IMG/VR virus record: IMGVR_UViG_3300020119_000039
Span: 1-42,441 of that record
DNA: 42,441 bases
From: a virus
Direction: 5' to 3' (one strand)
The translations under genes and the position numbers were made by a program. Positions 15,009 through 23,358 of the stretch are shown piece by piece (the stretch's first letter is position 1; every line of letters begins with the position of its first letter). A model generated the notes under the pieces. The model ran no database searches and was not told where the DNA came from. It saw only the letters and a program-made list of their open reading frames with translations.

Positions 15009-15706
15009 TACTCAGTCTCCAGATGCGTCATGCGTTCAAACGATTTGTGCCAGTGCCTCGCGCCATCGCAGTTCGCGTAGTGCTGCATGCCTGGAACTCC
15101 GAGCGTGTAGTGCAGCAATGAGGCAGACGATGTTGTGTCCTGCTCTCCAACTAGCGCATTCCACTCAGCCGGAAGCTCTCCAATCTGGTCATCGCTCAAC
15201 CACTGGAAGCGATGCAGGAATGAACCCGGCGACTCGCGCACTACTTCAGGCGTCAGCCGCATGTTCGCGGAGTGCGCGCAATTCCAAAGCATTACGCTTG
15301 ACCAGTTCTTCCTCGGGTAGTCGGTGTTATCCGCTTCCATCGGTGTGCCGATGTACTTCCGGTCGTGCTTCGTCTTGTAGACGTGTTTGACGACTGCAAC
15401 TGCCTTGTTGAAGGCGAAACGCTCGCGCAGCGCCCACAGCTTTGCGATGTCGTCCGTTACGACCATATCGCCGTCGCAGAACAGCGCCCAGCCGCGATAG
15501 TTCTCAATGTACGGAACCAGAAAGCGCGAGTAGATAAACGCGTTTGTACCGTCGCGCTGGCCGTCAAAGTCCTCGAGCATCGGCTTGTGCAGCGGAATGA
15601 ACGCGCATGGCTGCGAGGCGCGGTCAATGACCGACTGACAGAAGGTGTGGTAAGCAGCCGCCTCCCTCGGGTCAAACCCGACGTAGATGCGGATCGGTTC
15701 TTTCAC
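15008..15706 (-). CDS. GT-A fold glycosyltransferase (GT8-like)
   Basis: A 232-residue nucleotide-sugar transferase: IRIYVGFDPREAAAYHTF at the N-terminus binds the nucleotide and FCDGDMVV at residues 76-83 contains the metal-binding DxD (D78, D80). A LHY...G(x)PG-like end (LLHYTLGVPGMQHY) carries a possible metal-binding histidine, as in GT8. It starts with GTG overlapping the methyltransferase stop. Encoded between capsid and tail genes, it is the last member of a four-gene glycan cassette and probably decorates a virion protein or host polymer; the sugar is unknown. Confidence 0.85.
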   Translation of the reverse strand: MKEPIRIYVGFDPREAAAYHTFCQSVIDRASQPCAFIPLHKPMLEDFDGQRDGTNAFIYSRFLVPYIENYRGWALFCDGDMVVTDDIAKLWALRERFAFNKAVAVVKHVYKTKHDRKYIGTPMEADNTDYPRKNWSSVMLWNCAHSANMRLTPEVVRESPGSFLHRFQWLSDDQIGELPAEWNALVGEQDTTSSASLLHYTLGVPGMQHYANCDGARHWHKSFERMTHLETE

Positions 15707-16260
15707 GAGAGCTTCGTGCCTTCTGCGTTCTCGATTGCGCCGCGTGCATAGAGAACGCAGTAGAAGCTGTCAGTTCCGCTGACCTGGAACGTGTGCAGAT
15801 CGAAGCGCGCCATGAGGCGTGGTAACCACCACTCCGCTGGCTGCTGAATCAGGTGAGCGTTCCTTCCATCGGACAGCACCTTCATCGCGGGACCCGTGGA
15901 TACAGTGATGAACGCCACCGCTTCCGTTAGCTCCATCAGATGGTCTAGCACGTTCTCAATCTTGTCTGGCTCGATGTGCTCGAGCACGTCAATACAGCAA
16001 ACCATTTCAGCCGGCGCCGGATCGCTGGAGAACGCCTCCACGGCCGGATCATACGCCTGGTACTTGAACTTGTGATCGGCCTTTAATGCCCGCATCAGCG
16101 ACAAGTTACGGCCACAGCCGTAGTCCAACACGTGCTGGACTTCCAATCGATTGATGATCTCGCTCACGAGCGGCGCGTACTTCCCGCCAGTGACGCCATA
16201 GTTGCCTTTCTCGTGCAACTCGGTCTGCTGCTGACGATAGCTTTCGCTGATCACATCCAT
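15703..16260 (-). CDS. SAM-dependent methyltransferase
   Basis: A class I methyltransferase of 185 residues: motif I VLDYGCGRN (44-52), the acidic motif II position in YQAYDPA, and motif IV MVCCIDVLEHIEP. This is the pattern of UbiE/sugar-methyl type enzymes that methylate small molecules or glycans rather than DNA: there is no DPPY or PC motif. Overlap with glycosyltransferase genes on both sides suggests it methylates a sugar made by them. Confidence 0.85.
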   Translation of the reverse strand: MDVISESYRQQQTELHEKGNYGVTGGKYAPLVSEIINRLEVQHVLDYGCGRNLSLMRALKADHKFKYQAYDPAVEAFSSDPAPAEMVCCIDVLEHIEPDKIENVLDHLMELTEAVAFITVSTGPAMKVLSDGRNAHLIQQPAEWWLPRLMARFDLHTFQVSGTDSFYCVLYARGAIENAEGTKLS

Positions 16261-16847
16261 TCTTTTCTCAATCCCTTGTAGTGCCAGATATGTGCGTCTG
16301 ACGTGTCGTCTTTGTTCGCAGGGGTCCAGTTGTAGCTAGTATCTAGGTCCAACACCTTGAAGCCGCCTTTCTGAGCTGTCACGGCAACGGCCATTTGATC
16401 TCCCCACCAGCGCTGCAGGCGATCCGGCAGGCGATGGCAAACCTCGGCCGCGCGCTTCCAGAACTTCCCGCCCTTGGAGAACATCACGCCCGTGTTGTAG
16501 GGACACGTCTCGGTAATGTTGCAGCCCTCGTAGACCGCGGGCTCAGTACGACGGGTTAGCGCGACATCGAATGCATTGTCGAAGACGTGGCTAACGTCGC
16601 CTTTGACAATGCAGTCATCGTCGAGAATCAACATCTGCTCGTGCGGGAACGCCGCGAGATGATCGAGCCGGAAAGTCATCATTCGGCCGTCATACGGTCG
16701 CGTGACGAGTTCGTCAGCAATGCAGTCCGTGTCGTAATCGGACATCTGAATCAATCGAGCGTTGGGGATATATTCCCTGACGCTCGCCACCATCTTCTTC
16801 GCCCACGGCCTATCGTTGCCGACTAGGACGAAGGAAACATCAAGCAC
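16251..16847 (-). CDS. Second GT-A fold glycosyltransferase
   Basis: A 198-residue protein with N-terminal LDVSFVLVGNDRPWAKKMV, the triple aspartate ILDDDCIV (D76-D78) that coordinates metal and the sugar nucleotide, and a later W-rich end (IWHYKGLRKEWM) near the acceptor site. It is short for the GT-A families, which suggests a minimal transferase. The GTG start overlaps the end of the TPR gene, and the stop overlaps the methyltransferase start. Donor and acceptor are unknown. Confidence 0.78.
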   Translation of the reverse strand: MLDVSFVLVGNDRPWAKKMVASVREYIPNARLIQMSDYDTDCIADELVTRPYDGRMMTFRLDHLAAFPHEQMLILDDDCIVKGDVSHVFDNAFDVALTRRTEPAVYEGCNITETCPYNTGVMFSKGGKFWKRAAEVCHRLPDRLQRWWGDQMAVAVTAQKGGFKVLDLDTSYNWTPANKDDTSDAHIWHYKGLRKEWM

Positions 16848-18243
16848 GCAGCTCGCGCCTCACTGCCTTGGCCGCGCCATTGATTGCATCGCGCCAGTCT
16901 CGCCCATGCGGGATGTGAATCACGTCGGGATGGAAGGGAAGGCCGGCATTGAAGTTCCAGTTCTTCCGCTTGGCATTCATCACGATCGTTTTCGTACCCA
17001 ACGCCGCCGCCACGCGAACCACTGCGGTCGGGATCGACACCATGCAATCAAGCGCTGCCACCAGCGCCGCAGTGTCGTCGTAGTCCTTCGTGAGCGTCGC
17101 CCACGGGTACTGCACGAGATCGACGTGCGGATGTTTCTTCACGAACTCTGCAATCTCATCGCTCGCGTCTTTGTACTGCAGGCACACCCAGTGCGCGTCA
17201 ATTGCCGCGAACACTGGCAACCAGTCCTCAAGATCCACGCGGCGGAACTTCGCTCCCGTCTTCGGGATGCCGCCAGTCCAGGCAATGCCGATTACCGGCT
17301 TCCCCTTCGCCTTGAAGACTGACCGCCACTGCTCTGTGCGCGTCGGACACGGCACGAGATAGGGACCAGCGGGGAATTGTTCGCGCGAGGTGCGGAAAAA
17401 CTCCCCCACCTGGCCCATTGCTAGACTCGCATCGAACTCTCTGTCTTCTGCGGCCCACGGCTTCGCATCGGACGATGCCGCGCGAGTGCCATAGACCTTC
17501 GCATCCGGGAACGATCGTGCAAACAGGTTCTTGAGCCGCTTGTCTACGTCAAGAATGACTTTCTTAGACACGCGAAGAACATCCGGCACCATCGAAGCGA
17601 ATGACACTTCATCGCCCAGGCCCTGCTCGCCGTACAGCACGACGGTTTTCCCTTCCGACCCGTCCCATTCAGGCTCGCCCTTGTACTGCACCAACTGTCG
17701 CCAGCCAGTGCCGATGGTGTGGTGGTAGTTCTTCCATCCTTCTGAGAAATCACCGAGCCCTAGCTGGCAGAAACCAAGATTTGACTTCGCAATGCGGCTT
17801 TTCGGATTCGCCTCAAGCGACTGACGGGCGTATTTCTCGCCCTCTTCGAATCGTCCATTATCAATGCAGAGCGCGGAGAGATTCCCGTAGAGCAGCGATC
17901 GGCTCTCGGCATTCTTCGTGAGCGTGAGCCCCTTGAGGTAGCACCGCTCCGCCTCATCTGTCTGCCACAGGTCTTCTGTTACGCGGCCGTAGTTGAGCCA
18001 TGACTGAGAACCAGTCGGCGCAACCTCCGTCACGCACTTATACAGCGCCTGCGCGACGACCGGGTTGCCGGCCATTTCGAATGTGTATGCCGCGATATCG
18101 AGTGCTTGAAGGTCGGACGGATCTTCGAGCAAATACGGCTCGACAATCCGCCACGCTTCGTTCGACTCGCGACGCTCGGCGTGCAGCTTCGCACGCCAAA
18201 GGTTCTTCAATTTATCGCTTGGTAGGACTTGCGCCGTTGTCAT
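16840..18243 (-). CDS. TPR-glycosyltransferase (OGT/GT9-like)
   Basis: A 467-residue protein with TPR-like helical repeats at residues 20-180 (ALDIAAYTFEMAGNPVVAQALY, SWLNYGRVTEDLWQTDEAERCY, ARQSLEANPKSRIAKSNLGF), then a GT-B type domain from about 200 (TVVLYGEQGLGDEVSFASMV) to the end, with VIGIAWTGGIPKTGAKFR and CMVSIPTAVVRVAAALGTKT typical of the GT41/GT9 nucleotide-binding side. Proteins of this design glycosylate proteins, the TPR binding the acceptor. It lies directly after a capsid-linked gene, so capsid or tail protein glycosylation is a reasonable guess. Confidence 0.82.
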   Translation of the reverse strand: MTTAQVLPSDKLKNLWRAKLHAERRESNEAWRIVEPYLLEDPSDLQALDIAAYTFEMAGNPVVAQALYKCVTEVAPTGSQSWLNYGRVTEDLWQTDEAERCYLKGLTLTKNAESRSLLYGNLSALCIDNGRFEEGEKYARQSLEANPKSRIAKSNLGFCQLGLGDFSEGWKNYHHTIGTGWRQLVQYKGEPEWDGSEGKTVVLYGEQGLGDEVSFASMVPDVLRVSKKVILDVDKRLKNLFARSFPDAKVYGTRAASSDAKPWAAEDREFDASLAMGQVGEFFRTSREQFPAGPYLVPCPTRTEQWRSVFKAKGKPVIGIAWTGGIPKTGAKFRRVDLEDWLPVFAAIDAHWVCLQYKDASDEIAEFVKKHPHVDLVQYPWATLTKDYDDTAALVAALDCMVSIPTAVVRVAAALGTKTIVMNAKRKNWNFNAGLPFHPDVIHIPHGRDWRDAINGAAKAVRRELRA

Positions 18244-18583
18244 GAATCACTACCAGTTTCTTGCCATGCATCTTGTCCGTGCACTTAAGTGCCGGAGCAT
18301 TCGTATTGATCTCTGCCAGCAGACGCTTGGTATCGTCCTCGCCGTTCAGTTTGAAGCCCCGAGCCCGTAGCTTGAGCTGCCAAATCGGCGGGATCTTCGC
18401 GTACAGCCACCAACCCTTTTTGATACCAGCGTCGTTTTGGCCCGAATTGGCAACCGCTTTGTTGTAATCCAGCACCGCTGAGACATCCGACGAATAGTGG
18501 ATGTGTGCATCGCCGGTCGCCTCGTCAAACTCGTAGTCCATGCGGACATTGTTGTCCGGGTCGTAATCGAAGAACTCTGGCAT
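18212..18583 (-). CDS. Hypothetical capsid-adjacent protein, 123 aa
   Basis: The ATG follows GGAGAG at good spacing and the stop TAA lies 32 bases inside the TPR gene. It is a soluble acidic protein with MDYEFDEATGDAHIHYSSDV near the N-terminus and WWLYAKIPPIWQLKLRARG in the middle, resembling conserved small genes between capsid and tail genes of podophages. The role is unknown; candidates are a head-completion or decoration protein. Confidence 0.65.
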   Translation of the reverse strand: MPEFFDYDPDNNVRMDYEFDEATGDAHIHYSSDVSAVLDYNKAVANSGQNDAGIKKGWWLYAKIPPIWQLKLRARGFKLNGEDDTKRLLAEINTNAPALKCTDKMHGKKLVVIHDNGASPTKR

Positions 18584-18601
18584 TTGCTCTCCAAAAGGAA
18601 A

Positions 18602-18623
18602 GGGGCCGGTATTACCCGGCCCC
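18602..18623 (-). terminator. Hairpin after the major capsid gene
   Basis: An 8-bp GC-rich stem (GGGGCCGG / CCGGCCCC, loop TATTAC) is followed on the minus strand by TTTCCTTTT. It lies just after the capsid stop and before the next gene's ribosome-binding site. It is likely a partial terminator that lowers expression of tail genes relative to capsid, or an mRNA-stabilising hairpin. Confidence 0.7.
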
Positions 18624-18636
18624 TAACTAGATCACA

Positions 18637-19644
18637 TCAAGTGCAAGCGACAACCTTCGACGAAGACTGCCAGTTGCGAGCCACCAAGGCCCATTCGGCG
18701 ATGATCTGGTACTTCGTACCGTCACCCGTCTTCGCAAGCTCTCGCTTCATCGGCTTACGCAGCCAGCGAATCGCCCAGAAGTTATCATCCAGACACAGCA
18801 CTACGCTCGCGCGCATGTACCGATGCAGAATGACCTGGTGCGTACCAAAGTCCGACACGTACACGTTCGCAGCGCCAACGATCGACGCCTGCTGACCCTT
18901 CATGACATCCACGAAGCGCGTCGCCTGACCCGTGAAGCCGTCAATCGCCTGCTTCTGGATCGGACCCACGAAGATCTTCGACGGATTGCCGCCCTGCGCC
19001 CATGCGCCCATGAGCGCCTGGTTCAGAACCGCGTTCGTCAGAGAACCCGTGGTAGAACCGTCCGTGGGAGCCGTACCTGCCGTACCTGAGGTCACCGCAG
19101 GAGTCGTGGTCGTATTCGCCGTCGTCGTCGAGCGCACCGCATTCGCAGTCGTCGTGCCGGGGTCAGCGGTCGGGCCGCCGATCCAGCTTTCGATACCAGC
19201 CGTAGAACGGCCAGTCGTCGCGCCACCAACGGTGCTAATACCGTTCTGCGCGATACGGGTTTCGATGTCACGCTTCAGTTCGCGCATCTTGACGATGGCG
19301 CCGCGCGCAACTTCGCTCTTGCGACCAGCCTTCGTCACCGCCTCGAGAGAGTCGGACACGAGGAAGGTCTTCGAGCTGATCTGCAGGTAGCTGCCATAGC
19401 GGCTCGGAGGAGTGAGCGACGCAAACGTCGCATCGTCGCCTTCAACACCGATGTTGGCACCCGGAGCCGCGAGGCCCTGACCCAACCACTCGGTATACGT
19501 TGCATTGGCCTCTTCGCGGTCGAAATTCGACAGCATGTACGTGTCTTCGGGGAAGAGATCGAAGATCACGTCCGAGAGATCTTCTCGGAGACCACCGGTC
19601 GAGCTCACGCCATACGTGAGGGTGGTGTTTGAAAGAACAGACAT
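18637..19644 (-). CDS. Major capsid protein, SU10/HK97-like
   Basis: The 335-residue protein has the N-terminal pattern of DUF5309/SU10-like capsid proteins (GLREDLSDVIFDLFPEDTYM, then TYTEWLGQGLAAPGANIGVE) followed by a helical arm (EVARGAIVKMRELKRDIETR) and a C-terminal part KIFVGPIQKQAIDGFTGQA. It fits the HK97-fold capsid of BPP-1-like podophages. The central Thr/Gly/Ala-rich stretch (residues 150-200) is probably a surface loop. The ATG follows AAAGG. The start of the gene is preceded by the scaffold gene. Confidence 0.87.
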   Translation of the reverse strand: MSVLSNTTLTYGVSSTGGLREDLSDVIFDLFPEDTYMLSNFDREEANATYTEWLGQGLAAPGANIGVEGDDATFASLTPPSRYGSYLQISSKTFLVSDSLEAVTKAGRKSEVARGAIVKMRELKRDIETRIAQNGISTVGGATTGRSTAGIESWIGGPTADPGTTTANAVRSTTTANTTTTPAVTSGTAGTAPTDGSTTGSLTNAVLNQALMGAWAQGGNPSKIFVGPIQKQAIDGFTGQATRFVDVMKGQQASIVGAANVYVSDFGTHQVILHRYMRASVVLCLDDNFWAIRWLRKPMKRELAKTGDGTKYQIIAEWALVARNWQSSSKVVACT

Positions 19645-19671
19645 TACCTTTCCTTTACCGCGTGCAAGCGG

Positions 19672-20604
19672 TTAGAAACGGCCCTCCAAGAGCTTCTGAA
19701 TGTTTTTCGCCTTGTCGGCGGAATTGGTAGAAGCCTTGATGGCCTTTTTGATCGCAAGCTCGTTCTTGACGGCCTGCGGCATCGGTCGCGTCGCTCCGGG
19801 TTTGAGGATCGGAGGCGCGGATTTTGCGGTTTGTACGGCCTTAGCCTTGCCGGCCATCAGCTTGTCGTACTGCATCGCCTTGTAGAGCGTGGCGGCGTGA
19901 CGCGGATCGAGATCCATGGAACTCAATTCAACGTCCGTATAGCCTTCGGATTTCGCGTGCTCGCGAATTTCCTTCACAGTTGCATCGCCCCAGTTCGGGA
20001 TCTTCTTCGAGATCACCTCGGCTGCTTTGGACTTCACATCCTTCAGCACCGCATCGCGCTGCTGCGCGAACTTCTGGTACTTCTCCTGCAAGGACTTCGC
20101 GAGCGAATCGCGTTCCTTTTCCCACTGCTTCTGGTTGCCGAGCGCTTCCAGCTTCTGATCGGTCGTCAGTGACTGCCAATCGATCTTCTGGTTAAGCACG
20201 GCGTCGTAAGCGTTGAGCTGGGCTAACTCCTGAGCGCTATCCGCTTCGAACTGAGCGCGCATTTGATGAACGCGGCCCTGTTCCTGAAGAACTTCAAACT
20301 GCCTCGCCTTCTCGGCGATCGTCTGGCTCTTCTGCGTGTAGTCCTTCTCCTGGAGAATTGCCTTCTCGAGTTTCTTGGGGACTTGGAATCGCTCGCCCTC
20401 GTATTCGACTTCCGCTAGTTCCTCTTCGGGCGGCGTCTCAACCTCTTCGGGGTTGGGAGCGTCGCCACCCTCTTCGGGACTTGCGGCTTGGTCCTGCGGA
20501 GCTTCGGGCTCATCGGTCATCCCGAACTTGGCTGCGATTCGATCAGCAATACTCTGGGACTCCGCCGGGGGCTGAGCTCCCTGCGGTTGGTCTTCGGTCT
20601 GCAT
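19672..20604 (-). CDS. Capsid scaffolding protein
   Basis: A 310-residue, highly charged helical protein. Residues 1-70 are acidic and disordered (PEEGGDAPNPEEVETPPEEE), the middle is coiled coil (AEKARQFEVLQEQGRVHQMR; KERDSLAKSLQEKYQKFAQQ), and the C-terminus is basic (KNELAIKKAIKASTNSADK), which contacts capsid in this class. It lies directly before the capsid gene. No protease domain is visible. A scaffolding role is inferred from composition and place. Confidence 0.8.
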   Translation of the reverse strand: MQTEDQPQGAQPPAESQSIADRIAAKFGMTDEPEAPQDQAASPEEGGDAPNPEEVETPPEEELAEVEYEGERFQVPKKLEKAILQEKDYTQKSQTIAEKARQFEVLQEQGRVHQMRAQFEADSAQELAQLNAYDAVLNQKIDWQSLTTDQKLEALGNQKQWEKERDSLAKSLQEKYQKFAQQRDAVLKDVKSKAAEVISKKIPNWGDATVKEIREHAKSEGYTDVELSSMDLDPRHAATLYKAMQYDKLMAGKAKAVQTAKSAPPILKPGATRPMPQAVKNELAIKKAIKASTNSADKAKNIQKLLEGRF

Positions 20605-20607
20605 GGG

Positions 20608-20898
20608 TTACCTTCGATAGCCTGCGGAGAATTCCACAGGCGTTAAACGGCGTTTTTCTTCGAGTGAAGCCACGATGACTTTGCCATCGCGGACAGCTTG
20701 CTCGAGATTGGCTCTCACGCCGCGTAAGAGCTTCAACATCAACTGACACTCATGGAGCCCTTCCCGATCGCGAATCGGGCCGTTCTCCATGTTCGAAAGG
20801 ATCTGCTCACGCAAGAGCGTGAATGCCTCGGTGAGCATCGGGTCTTGTAGTAGCCGCTCGGCCTTGCCGGCGCGTTCTAACTGCTGCTCTGGCGTCAC
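20608..20898 (-). CDS. Small helical protein between portal and scaffold, 96 aa
   Basis: The GTG start overlaps the portal stop in GTGA, and the stop abuts the scaffold gene. The product is almost entirely alpha-helical (EQQLERAGKAERLLQDPMLTEAFTLLREQIL), with a typical ending CQLMLKLLRGVRANLEQAV. A similar short gene is common after podophage portal genes and may be a connector or assembly factor. Family unknown. Confidence 0.65.
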   Translation of the reverse strand: MTPEQQLERAGKAERLLQDPMLTEAFTLLREQILSNMENGPIRDREGLHECQLMLKLLRGVRANLEQAVRDGKVIVASLEEKRRLTPVEFSAGYRR

Positions 20899-23165
20899 TG
20901 CTGCACTACTCGCGAGCCCACGGCCTTGCCGTTCTTGTCGCGGATGAACTCACGCGGCGCGCTCATCGCCTTCGACATCTTGTCGAGTGCATCCATCACC
21001 CTCTCAGAGTGCGTTGCGTGCTGCTGCTGTAACGCCTTCAGCACATCGGCGTGCGACGCGGAGTCTTTGGCTTTGGTTTCGGCTTCGAGCCTTTTCGGGT
21101 CGAGCTGTGCGCCAAGCTGTGCCATGTGTGCATCTTTGTGTGCTCCAAATTCGGTGACTTGTTTCTCGTGCTGCATCGACTCGCGATGCTTAGTTAGATC
21201 AAGCGTCGCGTAGGTTTCCAACTCGATCTGTTTCAGATTCGCATCGCGGATGCTGTCGCGCTCTTTCTGCTCGACATCCATTTGCTTCGTTTGCAGCGCC
21301 GTCTGGCTCTTGATCTGCTCTGCCGCCATAACGGTCGGATCTGGCTGTGGCGGCTGCTGTGGCTGGGCGTCCTTCGGGTCCTGCCAGAAGCGTTGCGGCG
21401 CCGTCATATCAGCGGCCTTCGTGAGCTCCATCGCGGTCTCGTAGACGTTGCGCGGGTTCACGATAGGCAGGCCGCCCATCAGCGCTTCCTTCTGGAAGTT
21501 AGCAATGAGCTGCAGCTTCTGCATCAGCGCGTCTTTGTTGCCGGCGGCGTAGCCCACGGCAATGCGGAAGTCAGTGCGCTTCTTCCATGTCGCGGGATCA
21601 ACCTCGATCCACTGCCCGCGCAGTTTCACCACCTCTTTCTGGTGGCCGGCTTTCAGGATCAATTCGTGTACGATCGAGAATAGGTCTTCAATGCCGGTCG
21701 CAAAGACACGCGCAATTTGCTCGACGCGCTGCGCAGCCATGCTCGACAACTGCTGAATGCCAGCAGCCGTCTTGTTCATCGCATTCTGGTCGATGCCCGT
21801 GAAATACCGGTTCGTGCCGGTGCGGTTCTCGCGCACCTGGTCCATGTATTCCAAGCCTTCCATCGCCTGCGGGAACACGAACGGCGTCGGGAGCGGCATA
21901 ATCTCGTTGCCCGGAATTCCACCTTGTTCGATGCGAACCAATCCGCCTGGACGGTTCGACAACATGTCGTCCAAGTTCACCTTGTCGGTGACGGCGTGAC
22001 GCGTGTTGTTAGCCAGGAACAGGTTATCGATGCCCTGACGCAAGATCGCGGTCTTGATGCGCTGCAGGTCGTGCGTGATGTCGGCAATCGATAGGCCGAC
22101 ATGCCGATGCGAAAGCGGGCACGGCACGATAGAGGCCACAGGAATGCGCGAGACTTCCTCGCGATACAGGATCTGCTGACCGACACGCACGACATACTGA
22201 AGCTCGGCCATGCCGTCTCCGTCGTAGTCGTGGCGAATCCAGATGCTGCGCGCACGTACGCGGCGCATGGATGGGTCTACTTTCTGCTCGTCATCGATCT
22301 GCGCGGATTCGTTGTAAACGTCGCGCTCCGTATCCTCCATCGTTTCGGGGTCGTCGGAGGTTGAGATATCGTCAGCGACATCGAAGCCCTCTGATCGCAG
22401 GTCAGACAGCGTCTTCATCTCCCAGTATTCGAAGTAGTCGCACTCCTCGAGTCGCCACGAGGGCGTGCGTTCGCTGATCTTGCAGCGCTCGGGCGCAAGG
22501 ACCTTGATACAAATCCTGCCCTTCTCCGCGCTCCTACGCAGCTCTACGTCATAGAGCATTGGCGGCGGCTGCATTACGGGCTGACCACTCTTGGGATCAA
22601 TCGCAGGCTGGCCCGTCATGGGATCGACGGCTGGCTGCGGCTGATATTCCGGATCTGGATATTCTTTCTGACCGATTACCTGCACGTCCTTGTCTGACAG
22701 CAGCATCGCAAGCCCATCAGCCGTCTGACGCTGATAGCGCTCGACCGAGCTTTCAGAATATGTATCGTGATACGCCATCGCATAGGCGTTCTTCGTGAGC
22801 AGTGCGTCCTGGCACCAGGTCAGGAAGATCTCAAACCACGGATTCTTCTGCGTGACGACCCAGTTGAGGTATTCCCCCTCCTGCTTCGCGGCCTGTTCGT
22901 CATCGGGGCCAATCGGCGGCAGTTCTACGACATCATCACCGCCTGCGAAAATCCTGCACAGCGAGGGCTTAATCCACTCTATGGTTTCGAATACGCTGCG
23001 GTCAATGACCGCCGATCGACCCTCAGGCACCGGGTCATAGTTCTTGCCTAGATAGAGACCGATCGAATAGGCGCGATCAGATGCAAGCTGGCTATCAGAA
23101 TCTGCGCCATAGGAGTCCTCTTCAGCGGCATCAATGGCGCTGATAAGGCGATCGTTGTCTTGCAC
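20895..23165 (-). CDS. Portal protein
   Basis: A 756-residue protein of the long podophage portal class. It shows the portal core (AIDAAEEDSYGADSDSQLAS at the start, then IWIRHDYDGDGMAELQYVVR, DLQRIKTAILRQGIDNLFLA and VRENRTGTNRYFTGIDQNAMNKTAAGIQQL, each split here only for reading) and a C-terminal helical barrel rich in Gln and Lys (residues 620-740). The dodecameric portal is the DNA gate at the capsid vertex and the seat of the tail adaptor. It begins with GTG directly before which a weak AGGG lies. The terminase and a small coiled-coil protein precede it. Confidence 0.9.
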   Translation of the reverse strand: MQDNDRLISAIDAAEEDSYGADSDSQLASDRAYSIGLYLGKNYDPVPEGRSAVIDRSVFETIEWIKPSLCRIFAGGDDVVELPPIGPDDEQAAKQEGEYLNWVVTQKNPWFEIFLTWCQDALLTKNAYAMAYHDTYSESSVERYQRQTADGLAMLLSDKDVQVIGQKEYPDPEYQPQPAVDPMTGQPAIDPKSGQPVMQPPPMLYDVELRRSAEKGRICIKVLAPERCKISERTPSWRLEECDYFEYWEMKTLSDLRSEGFDVADDISTSDDPETMEDTERDVYNESAQIDDEQKVDPSMRRVRARSIWIRHDYDGDGMAELQYVVRVGQQILYREEVSRIPVASIVPCPLSHRHVGLSIADITHDLQRIKTAILRQGIDNLFLANNTRHAVTDKVNLDDMLSNRPGGLVRIEQGGIPGNEIMPLPTPFVFPQAMEGLEYMDQVRENRTGTNRYFTGIDQNAMNKTAAGIQQLSSMAAQRVEQIARVFATGIEDLFSIVHELILKAGHQKEVVKLRGQWIEVDPATWKKRTDFRIAVGYAAGNKDALMQKLQLIANFQKEALMGGLPIVNPRNVYETAMELTKAADMTAPQRFWQDPKDAQPQQPPQPDPTVMAAEQIKSQTALQTKQMDVEQKERDSIRDANLKQIELETYATLDLTKHRESMQHEKQVTEFGAHKDAHMAQLGAQLDPKRLEAETKAKDSASHADVLKALQQQHATHSERVMDALDKMSKAMSAPREFIRDKNGKAVGSRVVQQ

Positions 23166-23187
23166 TAGTGGGCCCTATTGATGAGAG

Positions 23188-23358
23188 TCAGGCACGCGAG
23201 GACTCGCCTTTCGTGCGTAATGTGAGAGTGGGCTTGGAAGGCCGTTCGCTCTCGCGTACCTGAGGTTCACTTGCCAGCTCCAGCACGACGACGCGCGCTT
23301 TGAGCGCTGCAATCTCGGCTTCGAGCCGGGCAATTCGGTTGAAAACTTCTGCGCTCAT
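23188..23358 (-). CDS. Small coiled-coil protein between terL and portal, 56 aa
   Basis: ATG at 23358 overlaps the terminase stop as ATGA; TGA at 23188-23190. The product MSAEVFNRIARLEAEIAALK... has about 25 residues of heptad pattern, then a polar tail (SERPSKPTLTLRTKGESSRA). The frame is too short for many gene finders but fits the operon spacing. The role is unknown; it may be a terminase or portal partner. Confidence 0.6.
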   Translation of the reverse strand: MSAEVFNRIARLEAEIAALKARVVVLELASEPQVRESERPSKPTLTLRTKGESSRA

